A stretch of 27,350 nucleotides of DNA from Thermoplasmatota archaeon (GCA_029258975.1 JAPDJS010000016.1:1-27350), one strand, 5' to 3'. Counted from the first letter of the stretch, positions 8,524 through 15,679 are shown. Translations and numbers: made by a program. The notes: generated by a model from the sequence alone, not told the origin.

Positions 8524-9318
8524 TCAAAAATCTTTCGAAGCCCCCTTCAGGAAAACTTTCTCGAAATTCTTGAGAACTACTTTCCTCAACTCCTCCTCCT
8601 CTATTTGCTTTATTCTTGAAACCTCCCTCACAACTATATGGATATTAGATGGTTCATTCCTCTCGGAAGGAGTTGGACCAAGGACTGGAGAATCAGTCTC
8701 GGTAAGAATTAGTTCTACAGGGGCTAGTTTAGCCAATAGTTGCTTCTGTTTGCTCCTACAAATGTTTGGAGCTATTGAGAAGTAGAAATTGTAATCAATT
8801 GCCTCCCTTATTTCCTTCTCGTTTCCAGGAAAGCTATGAAGAACCACTTTTCCGTTAAAGTCTTTCAATACTTCTACTACTTTGGAAGGAGCAAATCTCG
8901 AATGGACAACAACTGGTAATCTCAGCTCTTCAGCTAATCTCAGAAACTTCTCAAAGAATTCTATTTGTTTCTCCCTCTCAATTTCCCTCCTAGCAACCTT
9001 GAAATCCAATCCTATTTCAGATACCCCAAAGATCAGAGAAGATTCTTCCTCCACTACTCTCCTTATGAACCTCATTTCCTCCTCTATTTCCTCACTCTTG
9101 AATTTCAGTATGAACTCTGGATGGAAACCCAAGCACGCACCAACATTTTTGTACTTCCTCGCTATCTCTAAAGAAGCTCTATTACTTCTCATTTCTTGTC
9201 CAGCATTCAGAATAAAAATATCTCTAGCTCTCTCTATCACTTCTTCCCTATCTTCATCAAAGCTCTCATCATCCAAATGAGCGTGGACATCCACGTAGAG
9301 ATAATCATGACCCGCCAT
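8524..9318 (-). CDS. TatD-family metal-dependent hydrolase
   Basis: A TIM-barrel metal hydrolase, probably a 3'-5' deoxyribonuclease-like enzyme. Metal ligands are visible as YVDVHAHLDD (HxH near the N-terminus), SEIGLDF (Glu), VVVHSRF and VVLHSFPG (two His) and LTETDSP (Asp). I chose ATG 9318 (264 residues, MAGHDYLYVDVHAHL): a TATA-like TTTTTTAATG on the minus strand lies about 28 nt upstream, and the resulting N-terminus matches the short lead-in usual for TatD. The upstream ATG at 9342 (272 residues) lies almost inside that element. Located between Alba and RNase Z genes on the same strand, in an information-processing cluster. Confidence 0.85.
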   Translation of the reverse strand: MAGHDYLYVDVHAHLDDESFDEDREEVIERARDIFILNAGQEMRSNRASLEIARKYKNVGACLGFHPEFILKFKSEEIEEEMRFIRRVVEEESSLIFGVSEIGLDFKVARREIEREKQIEFFEKFLRLAEELRLPVVVHSRFAPSKVVEVLKDFNGKVVLHSFPGNEKEIREAIDYNFYFSIAPNICRSKQKQLLAKLAPVELILTETDSPVLGPTPSERNEPSNIHIVVREVSRIKQIEEEELRKVVLKNFEKVFLKGASKDF

Positions 9319-9374
9319 TTGAGGGAGAAGGAACTTCTTCATTAAAAAATTTTAGAAAAAATAAGAAAAATACC

Positions 9375-9653
9375 TTAGGGCTTGCTAAGGGCTATCTCTA
9401 TCGTCGAGACTCTTATCTTCCTCCCCTCTGGAGAGTCGAATTCCTCACTGCCTATCTTAATGCTTTCCAATTTAACATCCTTCAAAAACTTGTTCCTTGT
9501 AACCTCTGCCACATCTACTGCTCTGCTAATGTATTTCCCTCTCGCCTTTATCAAGACCTTTTTAGCTCCAGAGTTAAACTGCAGGACAACACCTGTAACA
9601 TAGTTCATAAATGGTTTCTTTCCAACAAAGATCGTTGGAACACTCTCCTCCAT
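9375..9653 (-). CDS. albA: Alba, archaeal chromatin / nucleic-acid-binding protein
   Basis: 93 residues, the usual Alba size. The signature is clear: IFVGKKPFMNYVTGVVLQF, then GAKKVLIKARGKYISRAVDV and AEVTRNKFLKDVKLESIKIG, ending in a beta strand (RVSTIEIALSK). Alba dimers coat DNA and RNA and can be regulated by acetylation of the first Lys in the GKKP motif. ATG 9653 is preceded by a strong Shine-Dalgarno (GAGGTGA, 5 nt before the start); an in-frame ATG at 9695 would add 14 residues and corresponds roughly to the predicted transcription start from a TATA near 9711-9722. The mRNA therefore probably has a leader of about 40 nt, unlike the leaderless genes nearby. Confidence 0.93.
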   Translation of the reverse strand: MEESVPTIFVGKKPFMNYVTGVVLQFNSGAKKVLIKARGKYISRAVDVAEVTRNKFLKDVKLESIKIGSEEFDSPEGRKIRVSTIEIALSKP

Positions 9654-9787
9654 GATCTCACCTCTCGTAAACTTTTTGTTAATGAATGATAACATATTCT
9701 ATACATCAAGGTTTTTTAAAAATTTAACTAATTTAACTCAACCTATTTAATTGCTTAGCTCGAGACTAATCCTCCCAGAACAAGAAA

Positions 9788-9800
9788 ATTATAAAAAATT
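9788..9800 (+). promoter_or_regulatory. TATA element for the slipin gene
   Basis: ATTATAAAAAATT is centred about 25 nt upstream of ATG 9819; predicts a leaderless transcript. Confidence 0.55.
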
Positions 9801-9818
9801 ACGCATTTTTTAATAATT

Positions 9819-10709
9819 ATGCGAGAGCTGAGTATGTTTATGCTCATCCTCGGATTGCTCATCCTAATCGTCCTCATGATAATCTACCCTCCCTTTTTTT
9901 ACTTACTCCTCTTCATTTTCCTTATCTGGGTATTCTTCGCCCTTTTCGTGAAGAAATACGATGAATATGAGAGAGCTGTGATTTTTAGATTGGGGAGATT
10001 CAACAGAATAGCTGGACCTGGATGGAGCATAGTAATACCTTTCTTTGAAAAGGAATTTGCAAGATTGGATGTAAGGACGAAGATGATGAACTTGAACGTC
10101 CCCCAAGCATTTACTAAAGATGATCTAAGACTATCAGTTCAAGGTTACATTTACTACAGGATTGTTGATCCAACGAAAGCAGTGCTTAAAGTTGAGGATT
10201 ATAGAAGCGCAATAAGCAACCTCGTTCAATCAGAAACTAGGAATGTGATAGGTTCCCTCTACATGAGGGAAGTATTCGCAAATTTGGATAAGCTAAATGA
10301 CATGCTTGCCGATAGAATTAGGTTAACCTCCTGGAAATGGGGTATAGATGTAAGCTCTGTACAAATAAGAGGGGTATCACCACCAGAGGAGATTGCTGTA
10401 GCAATGCAACAAAAGTTCATAAGTGCTCAAATGCTCCAAGCCCAAAGGTTCAGAGCTGAAGCTAGGAAAGTCGTGATAGAAGCCATTGGAGAAGCTGCTT
10501 CTAAACTAGATGATAGGGCTATAATGTATCTGTACATAAAAGCTTTGGAGGAAATAAGCAAAGGAGCATCTACGAAAATAATCTTCCCCTTACAATTTTT
10601 CGATGTTTTGAGGGGAATGGAGAAAGACATTGGTAAAGCACTTGCTGGGCTTAATGTTGGAGCTCTAGTGAATGCAATTAAAGATAAAATATTGGAATCA
10701 TCAAAATAG
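9819..10709 (+). CDS. Slipin / stomatin-like SPFH membrane protein
   Basis: 296 residues. Two hydrophobic stretches at the N-terminus (about 6-24 and 27-45) form a membrane anchor or hairpin, followed by the SPFH domain: EYERAVIFRLGRFNRIAGPG, VPQAFTKDDL, IYYRIVDPTKAVLKVEDYR and MADRIR..WGIDVSSVQIRGVSPP (family pattern), then a helical segment (AMQQKFISAQMLQAQRF) and the C-terminal oligomerisation region. Slipins build ring-like cages on membranes and in archaea are often beside an NfeD-family protease or partner; no NfeD gene adjoins this one. The short promoter-proximal TATA supports the chosen ATG. Role beyond membrane organisation cannot be inferred. Confidence 0.9.
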   Translation: MRELSMFMLILGLLILIVLMIIYPPFFYLLLFIFLIWVFFALFVKKYDEYERAVIFRLGRFNRIAGPGWSIVIPFFEKEFARLDVRTKMMNLNVPQAFTKDDLRLSVQGYIYYRIVDPTKAVLKVEDYRSAISNLVQSETRNVIGSLYMREVFANLDKLNDMLADRIRLTSWKWGIDVSSVQIRGVSPPEEIAVAMQQKFISAQMLQAQRFRAEARKVVIEAIGEAASKLDDRAIMYLYIKALEEISKGASTKIIFPLQFFDVLRGMEKDIGKALAGLNVGALVNAIKDKILESSK

Positions 10710-10750
10710 AATTTCGAAAAACAATATAAAAAGAAAAGTTTTAGAAGGTT

Positions 10751-10846
10751 TTACTTCCTCTTTTTCTTTCTCTTCTTCTTCGTAGTTTTCTTCTTTGCCT
10801 TCTTTTTCTTGGCCTTTTTCCTCCCCTTTTTCCTTGCCATTTTCAT
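10751..10846 (-). CDS. Tiny lysine-rich basic protein 1
   Basis: An intact minus-strand ORF of 31 codons (29 if the second ATG at 10840 is used) in the slipin-agmatinase gap. It begins MKMARKKGRKKAKKKK and ends KKKRKKKRK; apart from Met it contains only K, R, A, T and G. It has a TATA element of its own (10868-10880) about 28-30 nt from ATG 10846, and a stop codon after the basic run. The 23-residue protein encoded at 11863-11934 is very similar (MA-basic start, K/A/T middle, KKRK end). Composition resembles the Lys/Ala/Thr tails of linker histone H1 and bacterial Hc1-like proteins, so DNA, RNA or ribosome binding is plausible. Alternative: the complementary T-rich strand acts as the slipin terminator and the ORF is incidental. 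Confidence 0.6.
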   Translation of the reverse strand: MKMARKKGRKKAKKKKAKKKTTKKKRKKKRK

Positions 10847-10867
10847 CACGAAACAAAACTTTTTGGC

Positions 10868-10880
10868 TATATTTTTTAAA
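10868..10880 (-). promoter_or_regulatory. TATA element for lysine-rich protein 1
   Basis: The minus strand reads TTTAAAAAATATA, placing the predicted start at about 10847-10852, just before the ORF's first ATG. Confidence 0.45.
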
Positions 10881-10927
10881 GCATTTTTGTGATTTAAACT
10901 TTTTGATTTCAAACCTAAGGCTAAAAA

Positions 10928-10935
10928 TTTTAAAT
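10928..10935 (+). promoter_or_regulatory. TATA element for the agmatinase-family gene
   Basis: TTTTAAAT centred about 26 nt upstream of ATG 10957. It is back-to-back with the TATA of lysine-rich protein 1, about 50 nt away. Confidence 0.55.
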
Positions 10936-10956
10936 TATGTTTCCTTAAGTTAAAAA

Positions 10957-11826
10957 ATGGAAATCAAATTTTTGTACTTCAAATCTCCACTGAACTTTTT
11001 AGGAATAGATTCATTTAACAAATTAGAAGAATCAAAATTCGTAGTGATACCAGTTCCATTCGATTCAACTGAAAGTTATAAGAGTGGTCAAAGGGAAGCG
11101 CCATTAGCTATAATAAAAGCATCTTATCATATAGATTCTCTTTTTGATCCAAGAACGGGAGAAGAAGCTTATAAGAAAGGGGTTTATACAACTCCTGAAA
11201 TTGAGGTCGTTAGGGGAGATGTTGAAAAAACGCTCAAGAGAATTGAAGAAGTTGTTAAAGAAGTTGTTTCTTTAAATAAAATCCCAATCCTACTGGGAGG
11301 GGAGCATACAATAAGCTTAGGAGCCCTTAGGGCTTTAAGTAAAGATGTTTGTTTCGTCTCCTTAGATGCTCATGCAGATCTCAGAGATGAGTTAGAAGGT
11401 TCTAAGGTAAATTATGGAACTTTTGTTAGGAGAATCGTTGAAGAGGGCAGAAAAGTTGTTGAGATTGGTGTGAGGAGCATAAGTAAGGATGAATTTGAAT
11501 TTTCGGAGAGAGTTGAGAACTTAAAAATTTTCTACAAGTGGGACTTTAATGAAGATTTTACTTCCGCTTTGAAGAAAATAATAGAAGAGATCCAAGGGAA
11601 GAAAGTTTACTTGAGTATAGATTTCGATGTCCTTGACCCAAGTCTAGCAAAAAGTGTAGCTCATCCTGAACCAGATGGATTTAGCTGGAATGAGCTTATT
11701 CAAATCTTAAATACCGTAACTTCTACTTCAAAGATCGTAGGGTTTGATGTAGTCGAAATAATTCCTGATGGTCTTGGGGAAGAACTTGCTGCCAAATTGA
11801 TTTATAAATTGATTTCTTGGATATAA
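10957..11826 (+). CDS. speB: Agmatinase/arginase-family ureohydrolase, divergent
   Basis: 289 residues of the binuclear-Mn ureohydrolase family, which release urea from agmatine, arginine or similar guanidino compounds; in archaea agmatinase feeds polyamine synthesis. Metal ligands are all present: H117 (GGEHTIS), D137, H139, D141 (SLDAHAD), D222 and D224 (SIDFDVLDP), plus the catalytic Glu267 (FDVVEI). Two active-site loops are unusual: the HGT loop that supplies a second-shell His reads NYGTFVRR (Tyr in place of His), and the common GTGTPEPGG reads SVAHPEPDG. The substrate may thus differ from agmatine. Stand-alone gene with its own TATA, flanked on both sides by the tiny lysine-rich genes on the other strand. 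Confidence 0.85.
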   Translation: MEIKFLYFKSPLNFLGIDSFNKLEESKFVVIPVPFDSTESYKSGQREAPLAIIKASYHIDSLFDPRTGEEAYKKGVYTTPEIEVVRGDVEKTLKRIEEVVKEVVSLNKIPILLGGEHTISLGALRALSKDVCFVSLDAHADLRDELEGSKVNYGTFVRRIVEEGRKVVEIGVRSISKDEFEFSERVENLKIFYKWDFNEDFTSALKKIIEEIQGKKVYLSIDFDVLDPSLAKSVAHPEPDGFSWNELIQILNTVTSTSKIVGFDVVEIIPDGLGEELAAKLIYKLISWI

Positions 11827-11862
11827 AACAAAAAACAAAAGGCAAGAAGGTTAGACACCCCC

Positions 11863-11934
11863 CTATTTGCGCTTCTTTTTCTTTGTCTTCTTCTTTGTTT
11901 TCTTCTTAGCAGCCTTTTTCTTTTTCTTGGCCAT
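11863..11934 (-). CDS. Tiny lysine-rich basic protein 2
   Basis: A 23-residue minus-strand ORF between the agmatinase-family and NDP kinase genes. It starts MAKKKKKAAKKK, ends KKKKRK and contains, besides Met, only K, A, T and one R; 17 of the 23 residues are Lys. It has its own stop (TAG). On the minus strand ACTTAAATC at 11960-11968 lies about 29 nt from the ATG, matching the AGTTAAATC-type promoters of the SepF and giant-protein genes. Its layout (tail-to-tail with the preceding gene, head-to-head with the following one) repeats that of lysine-rich protein 1, suggesting duplication. Likely a nucleic-acid-binding peptide. A T-rich terminator for the agmatinase gene is the alternative. Confidence 0.6.
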   Translation of the reverse strand: MAKKKKKAAKKKTKKKTKKKKRK

Positions 11935-12027
11935 GGCGGGTCCCTTATTTTATTTAATGATTTAAGTAGATTAAATACTTTTCCAAGACTCTCGCTTGGA
12001 AAATCTTTGTCTTAATCATCGAAAATT

Positions 12028-12035
12028 CTTTAAAT
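12028..12035 (+). promoter_or_regulatory. TATA element for ndk
   Basis: CTTTAAAT centred about 27 nt before ATG 12058. Confidence 0.5.
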
Positions 12036-12057
12036 TCCCAGGAATCTAAGGGAAGTA

Positions 12058-12591
12058 ATGGAAGAGAAAAGAGGAAAAAGCAAGGTAGAAGAGAAGAGAA
12101 AGAAGTTCATCGAAAGAACTCTAGTTCTCCTAAAACCAGATGCTGTTGAAAGAGGGCTTACTGGAGAAATAATAAAGAGGTTCGAGCAGAGGGGATTGAA
12201 AATCGTTGCTCTCAAAATGTTGAAGCCTACAAGAGAGTTGGTTGAGAAACATTATGCCCCTCATAAAGGGAAGTTCTTCTATCAAGCTCTTGTGGATTAT
12301 CTTTGCTCAGGAGTCGTCGTCGCTATGGTAATAGAAGGAGTTAAGGCAGTAGAAGCCGTTAGGAAAATGGTTGGACCTACTGATCCTCTAGAAGCCCCTA
12401 TGGGTACTATACGTGGAGACTTTTCCCATGTTCCTATGGAATACGCAGACACTTTAAGCATGAGTTTAAGGAATTTGGTTCATGCTTCTGGTTCTAGGGA
12501 AGAGGCTGAAAGGGAAATTAAGATTTGGTTCTCTCCAGAGGAGATCCAAGAATATAGAAGGGTAGAGGAAGTTCACATATTTGGTTGGTGA
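12058..12591 (+). CDS. ndk: Nucleoside diphosphate kinase
   Basis: 177 residues. NDK transfers the gamma phosphate from NTPs to NDPs through a phospho-His. Family marks: ERTLVLLKPDAVERGL (19-34), KFFYQALVDYL, GVVVAMVIEG, VGPTDPLEAPMGTIRGDF (105-122) and the catalytic His142 in NLVHASGSREEAEREI. The region between GDF and NLVHAS is about a dozen residues longer than in the short bacterial form, as in many archaeal enzymes. The first 18 residues form a Lys/Glu/Arg-rich extension not needed for the fold; the TATA at 12028-12035 supports this upstream ATG. Followed after 6 nt by the exchanger gene, so they are probably co-transcribed. Confidence 0.95.
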   Translation: MEEKRGKSKVEEKRKKFIERTLVLLKPDAVERGLTGEIIKRFEQRGLKIVALKMLKPTRELVEKHYAPHKGKFFYQALVDYLCSGVVVAMVIEGVKAVEAVRKMVGPTDPLEAPMGTIRGDFSHVPMEYADTLSMSLRNLVHASGSREEAEREIKIWFSPEEIQEYRRVEEVHIFGW

Positions 12592-12597
12592 AAAGTC

Positions 12598-13548
12598 GTG
12601 GTCTTCGTCGATCTCGTCCTCCTTGCATTCTCCTGCATCTCCCTAGCGTTAGGAGGATTTTTAGCTCAAGAATCCCTAAGCCGCTTAGCTCGACATTACG
12701 GATTTAAAGAGTTCTTTTTAGGCTTCACAGTGATGGCTCTCTCGACCTCCTTACCCGAGCTGATCGTAGGACTCTCTTCCGCTCTGAATAACGTTTCTTC
12801 TCTCTCATTTGGCGATGTGATTGGATCTAATGTCGTGGACTTAACCCTTGTAATTGGTTCTGTCGCCCTTGCTGCTGGGAAAGTAAGAATAGAACGCAAC
12901 CTCAGAAAAAATTGGCTCTTTACCCTCTTCCTCACCTTCATGCCCTTAATTCTCTTCTTAGATGGAGAATTGTCGATAATCGACGGTATAATACTTCTCC
13001 TAGGCTTCGGATTCTATATGTCTCAACTCATAAGGGAAAGAAAGGAAACGAAGAAACCTTTGGTCAAGCTTACGGAACAAGAATTAGTATCTACGGTCTT
13101 TTCCTTAGTAGTAGGAATTATCCTACTCATCCTAAGTGCTAGATGGATAATTCGATCTTCGATTCTCCTTCTACAGGATTTTAATATCCAACCAATTGTC
13201 ATAGGAATTGTATTAGTTTCGATTGGAACTTCCCTACCAGAATTATCCTTTGAAATCCAGTCAATTAGGAGGGGGAAGGAAGGTCTAGTCTTAGGTGATT
13301 TATTTGGTAGTTTAGTCCTCAACTCCACGCTTATCTTAGGTTTAGTTTCAGTGATAAATCCTATTAAAGCTGGTTTCACTCCCTTCTTAACTACTTCCCT
13401 CTTCCTGATTCTAGCATCTCTTGTGTTCTTCTTCTCCGTAGAAGATGGGAAGATAACAAGAGCTGAAGGGTTCCTACTCCTTTGCCTCTACGCAATTTTC
13501 CTAATTACTTCCATTTTGAGTGGGGTTCATCTCTTACAATACAAATGA
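12598..13548 (+). CDS. CaCA-family sodium/calcium exchanger-like membrane protein
   Basis: 316 residues, about ten membrane helices in two homologous halves. The two alpha-repeats that bind cations are intact: GFTVMALSTSLPELIVG with GDVIGSNVVD (42-81), and GIVLVSIGTSLPELSFE with GDLFGSLVLN (203-242). This is the YrbG/NCX_Mj type that exchanges Na+ or H+ for Ca2+ across the cell membrane. Start is GTG 12598 (VVFVDLVLL), 6 nt after the ndk stop. The stop codon lies only 2 nt before the 3' end of the convergent tRNA-Leu gene. Ion specificity is assumed from the family. Confidence 0.9.
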   Translation: MVFVDLVLLAFSCISLALGGFLAQESLSRLARHYGFKEFFLGFTVMALSTSLPELIVGLSSALNNVSSLSFGDVIGSNVVDLTLVIGSVALAAGKVRIERNLRKNWLFTLFLTFMPLILFLDGELSIIDGIILLLGFGFYMSQLIRERKETKKPLVKLTEQELVSTVFSLVVGIILLILSARWIIRSSILLLQDFNIQPIVIGIVLVSIGTSLPELSFEIQSIRRGKEGLVLGDLFGSLVLNSTLILGLVSVINPIKAGFTPFLTTSLFLILASLVFFFSVEDGKITRAEGFLLLCLYAIFLITSILSGVHLLQYK

Positions 13549-13550
13549 GA

Positions 13551-13636
13551 TGCGGGGGGTGGGATTCGAACCCACGAACCCACTAAGGGACAGGGTCCTA
13601 AGCCCTGCGCCTTTGACCTGGCTTGGCGACCCCCGC
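13551..13636 (-). tRNA. tRNA-Leu (anticodon UAG)
   Basis: 86 nt on the minus strand. Acceptor arms GCGGGGG and CCCCCGC pair fully, discriminator A. The anticodon arm is CAGGG-CTTAGGA-CCCTG with anticodon TAG; the long variable arm (class II) and the TTCGAAT T-loop are present. CCA is not encoded and there is no intron. A minus-strand TATA (13663-13670) is centred 30 nt before the 5' end. Confidence 0.96.
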
Positions 13637-13662
13637 GATAACTCTATATGAAAGGTTTTTCC

Positions 13663-13670
13663 TTAAATTT
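13663..13670 (-). promoter_or_regulatory. TATA element for tRNA-Leu
   Basis: Minus-strand AAATTTAAGG-type element about 30 nt upstream of the mature tRNA 5' end, leaving a few nucleotides of 5' leader for RNase P. Confidence 0.5.
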
Positions 13671-13746
13671 ATTTTCCTTAAAAGGAAGGAGCTTTAAAAT
13701 GAAAACTTTTTAAAAGTTCAGATAATTAATTCTTCGAAGTTGTGAA

Positions 13747-14103
13747 ATGAAGAAGAAAAAGTTGAGGAAAACTCATCCAAGGCTTTTGGAAACTATTAGG
13801 CTCTTGGAGAAAGGGAAGGCTAGAATTTGGAAAAGGTTAGCTTCGGACCTCAAAAGGCCTAGGAGGATCTGGAGGAGAGTAAATCTCGAGAGGATTAATA
13901 AATATACGAAGGAAGGTGATGTAGTAGTTGTTCCAGGTAAAGTACTTGGGATCGGTTTTTTAGACCATAAGATTAAAATCTGGGCATTTTCCTTCTCAGA
14001 AGCTGCTCTCAGGAAATTGAAGGAAGCAAAGGCTGAGATTTTAGATATTAAAAAGCTTATGAAGGAAAATCCTCGTGGCTCTGGGGTGAAGTTGATTGGC
14101 TAG
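13747..14103 (+). CDS. rpl18e: Ribosomal protein eL18 (L18e)
   Basis: 118 residues, normal archaeal size. Large-subunit protein recognised by HPRLLETIRLLEKGKARIWK, RPRRIWRRVNLERINKYTKE and GDVVVVPGKVLGIGFLDHKI, ending in the KIWAFSFSEAALRKL helix. First gene of the archaeal eL18-uL13-uS9-RpoN operon. A TATA-like TTTTTAAAAG at 13707-13716 lies about 36 nt before the ATG, giving a leader of about 10 nt. Confidence 0.96.
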   Translation: MKKKKLRKTHPRLLETIRLLEKGKARIWKRLASDLKRPRRIWRRVNLERINKYTKEGDVVVVPGKVLGIGFLDHKIKIWAFSFSEAALRKLKEAKAEILDIKKLMKENPRGSGVKLIG

Positions 14104-14524
14104 GATATTTGTAGATGCGAAGGATAAAGTACTTGGAAGATTAGCTAGTTTCGTGGCTAAGCAAGCGCTCCTCGGTAAAGAGGTATACGTAGTGAATGTG
14201 GAGAAGTGCGTGATTTCTGGGAACAAGAGGTACCTAGTGGAGTTCTATGTTCAGAGGAGGCAAAGGGGAAGATCTCCTAGATGGGGGCCAAAATATCCGA
14301 AGAGGCCAGATCTAATCTTCAGGAGGGCTGTTAGGGGAATGCTGCCTTATAAGAAGGAGAAGGGAAGGAAAGCCCTTAGGAAGGTAAAGGTATTCATTGG
14401 GGTCCCAGATGAGTTTAAGAAAGTAAACTTCGTTGAGCTAAAGGAATTCGATGCTTCTAAATTCAAAATCCCGAAATATATTTATCTCGAAGACTTGTGT
14501 AAAGAACTAGGGTGGAAGCCTTGA
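14096..14524 (+). CDS. rpl13: Ribosomal protein uL13
   Basis: 142 residues. Clear uL13 features: FVDAKDKVLGRLASFVAK at the N-terminus, the RGRSPRWGPKYPKRPD segment, RRAVRGMLPYKKEKGRKAL and VFIGVP. Start TTG 14096 (reads M-A-R-I-F) overlaps the eL18 gene by 8 nt, implying coupled translation. Binds 23S rRNA early in large-subunit assembly. Confidence 0.95.
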   Translation: MARIFVDAKDKVLGRLASFVAKQALLGKEVYVVNVEKCVISGNKRYLVEFYVQRRQRGRSPRWGPKYPKRPDLIFRRAVRGMLPYKKEKGRKALRKVKVFIGVPDEFKKVNFVELKEFDASKFKIPKYIYLEDLCKELGWKP

Positions 14525-14934
14525 AGAAGAAGCAGAAAGTGATAATCGCTGTTGGGAAGAGAAAAACTTCTATAGCTAAAGCCTATCTTAAGCCTGGGAA
14601 GGGGATAGTTAGGATAAATTCGGTAAATCTAGAATGCCTTACACCAGAACTAGCAAAACTAAAAATCATGGAACCCATTATCCTAGCTGGTGAGAAATTG
14701 ATGAGTAAAGTTAATATTTATGTGAAGGTTAAGGGAGGAGGTTGGCAATCACAAGCCGAGGCTGCTAGGATGGCTATTGCTAGGGCATTGCTTAAGTATA
14801 GTAAAAGTGATAAGTTGAAGGAGAAGTTTTTAAATTATGATCGACATTTGCTTGTTGCTGATATTAGGAGGACAGAACCACAAAAACCATATTACTCAGC
14901 CGCTAGGAGGATGAGGCAAACTTCGAAGAGGTGA
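14512..14934 (+). CDS. rps9: Ribosomal protein uS9
   Basis: 140 residues with the family marks VGKRKTSIAKAYLKPGKGIV, the glycine-rich KVKGGGWQSQAEAARMAIARAL and the conserved tail ending RMRQTSKR that reaches into the P site of the small subunit. GTG 14512 overlaps uL13 by 13 nt. Confidence 0.95.
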   Translation: MEALKKKQKVIIAVGKRKTSIAKAYLKPGKGIVRINSVNLECLTPELAKLKIMEPIILAGEKLMSKVNIYVKVKGGGWQSQAEAARMAIARALLKYSKSDKLKEKFLNYDRHLLVADIRRTEPQKPYYSAARRMRQTSKR

Positions 14935-15137
14935 GCTTGGTGATAATTCCAATCCGATGTTTTGCTTGTGGAAAGCCTGTAGCTCATTTGTGGGAGAAAT
15001 TCAAGGAAGAAGTAGCTAAGGGTAGGAGCCCAAAGGAAGTTCTAGACGAGCTTGGATTAAAGAGGTACTGTTGTAGAGCTTTATTTCTGGGTCATATAGA
15101 CTTGATAGAGACTGTAGCAAAATACAAGAGATTTTGA
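14931..15137 (+). CDS. rpoN: RNA polymerase subunit N (Rpb10 homologue)
   Basis: 68 residues with the atypical zinc site C10, C13 (RCFACG) and C47, C48 (KRYCCRALFLGH). RpoN helps assemble the archaeal polymerase D/L/N/P platform. The GTG at 14931 overlaps the uS9 stop (GTGA); a GTG at 14940 giving the shorter M-I-I-P-I-R-C start typical of this family is equally possible. Confidence 0.95.
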   Translation: MSLVIIPIRCFACGKPVAHLWEKFKEEVAKGRSPKEVLDELGLKRYCCRALFLGHIDLIETVAKYKRF

Positions 15138-15155
15138 AGATCAAACATCGGAAAA

Positions 15156-15164
15156 GTTTTATAG
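15156..15164 (+). promoter_or_regulatory. TATA element for tRNA-Pro
   Basis: GTTTTATAG preceded by an A-rich BRE-like GGAAAA; centred 30 nt before the tRNA 5' end. Confidence 0.5.
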
Positions 15165-15189
15165 CTTAATCTATTCCTCTTTCTTGCTT

Positions 15190-15263
15190 GGGGAGGTAGT
15201 TTAGCTTGGTAGAATGCTGGCCTTGGGAGCCAGTGGTCCGGGGTTCAAATCCCCGCCTCCCCA
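15190..15263 (+). tRNA. tRNA-Pro (anticodon UGG)
   Basis: 74 nt. Acceptor GGGGAGG pairs with CCTCCCC, discriminator A; anticodon arm CTGGC-CTTGGGA-GCCAG with anticodon TGG; T-arm CGGGG-TTCAAAT-CCCCG. No encoded CCA and no intron. Confidence 0.96.
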
Positions 15264-15295
15264 TGAATTTCTGGAGGAGTTGAAAAATAGGAAAA

Positions 15296-15304
15296 GTTTT
15301 AAAG
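15296..15304 (+). promoter_or_regulatory. TATA element for the eL43-RpoP operon
   Basis: GTTTTAAAG after GGAAAA, centred about 27 nt before ATG 15327. The element GGAAAAGTTTTA is repeated almost exactly before tRNA-Pro (15150-15161). Confidence 0.55.
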
Positions 15305-15326
15305 CAATAAGTCGTGAAAGATATTT

Positions 15327-15527
15327 ATGCCAAAAGGTAGAATTGGTAGTCTAGGACCAAGATATGGGCTCAGAATTAGGAGAAGGTTAGCTGAGATAGA
15401 AAGCAAGCTTAGGAGAAAATATAAATGCCCAGTTTGTGGTAAAAAAAGTTTGAAGAGGAAAGTTCATGGTATCTGGGAATGTAAAAGCTGTGGTGCTAAA
15501 ATAGCTGGAGATGCTTTTTCACCTTAA
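15327..15527 (+). CDS. rpl37ae: Ribosomal protein eL43 (L37Ae), short form
   Basis: 66 residues with GPRYGLRIRRRLAEIE at the N-terminus and a C4 zinc ribbon: C34, C37 (YKCPVCGK) and C52, C55 (WECKSCGAKIAG). Archaeal versions are often 70-90 residues; this one has a trimmed N-terminus and stops soon after the zinc ribbon, but all structural residues are kept. Own TATA upstream; followed after 2 nt by rpoP. Confidence 0.93.
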   Translation: MPKGRIGSLGPRYGLRIRRRLAEIESKLRRKYKCPVCGKKSLKRKVHGIWECKSCGAKIAGDAFSP

Positions 15528-15529
15528 AA

Positions 15530-15670
15530 ATGACGAAGTACGTTTGTTTTTATTGTGGTAGGGAAATAGACCCAAAGGAACTTGGGAAGAAAATTAGATG
15601 CCCTCAGTGTGGGGGGAAAGTGTTGTTCAAAGTTAGACCTAAGATAATTAAGAAGGTTAAGGCAGTTTGA
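15530..15670 (+). CDS. rpoP: RNA polymerase subunit P (Rpb12 homologue)
   Basis: A 46-residue gene, ATG 15530 to TGA 15668-15670. It reads M-T-K-Y-V, then CFYCGREI and, 15 residues later, CPQCGGKVLFK: the C2-C2 zinc ribbon of RpoP, followed by the basic tail VRPKIIKKVKAV. Position after eL43 and before prefoldin beta is the standard archaeal order. Two nucleotides separate it from eL43 and nine from the next gene. Confidence 0.93.
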   Translation: MTKYVCFYCGREIDPKELGKKIRCPQCGGKVLFKVRPKIIKKVKAV

Positions 15671-15679
15671 GGTGTTGAA

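Noticed and set aside
8504..9280. Long plus-strand ORFs inside tatD and at its boundary with rnz
   Set aside because: Ser/Leu-rich shadow frames opposite a clearly conserved gene.
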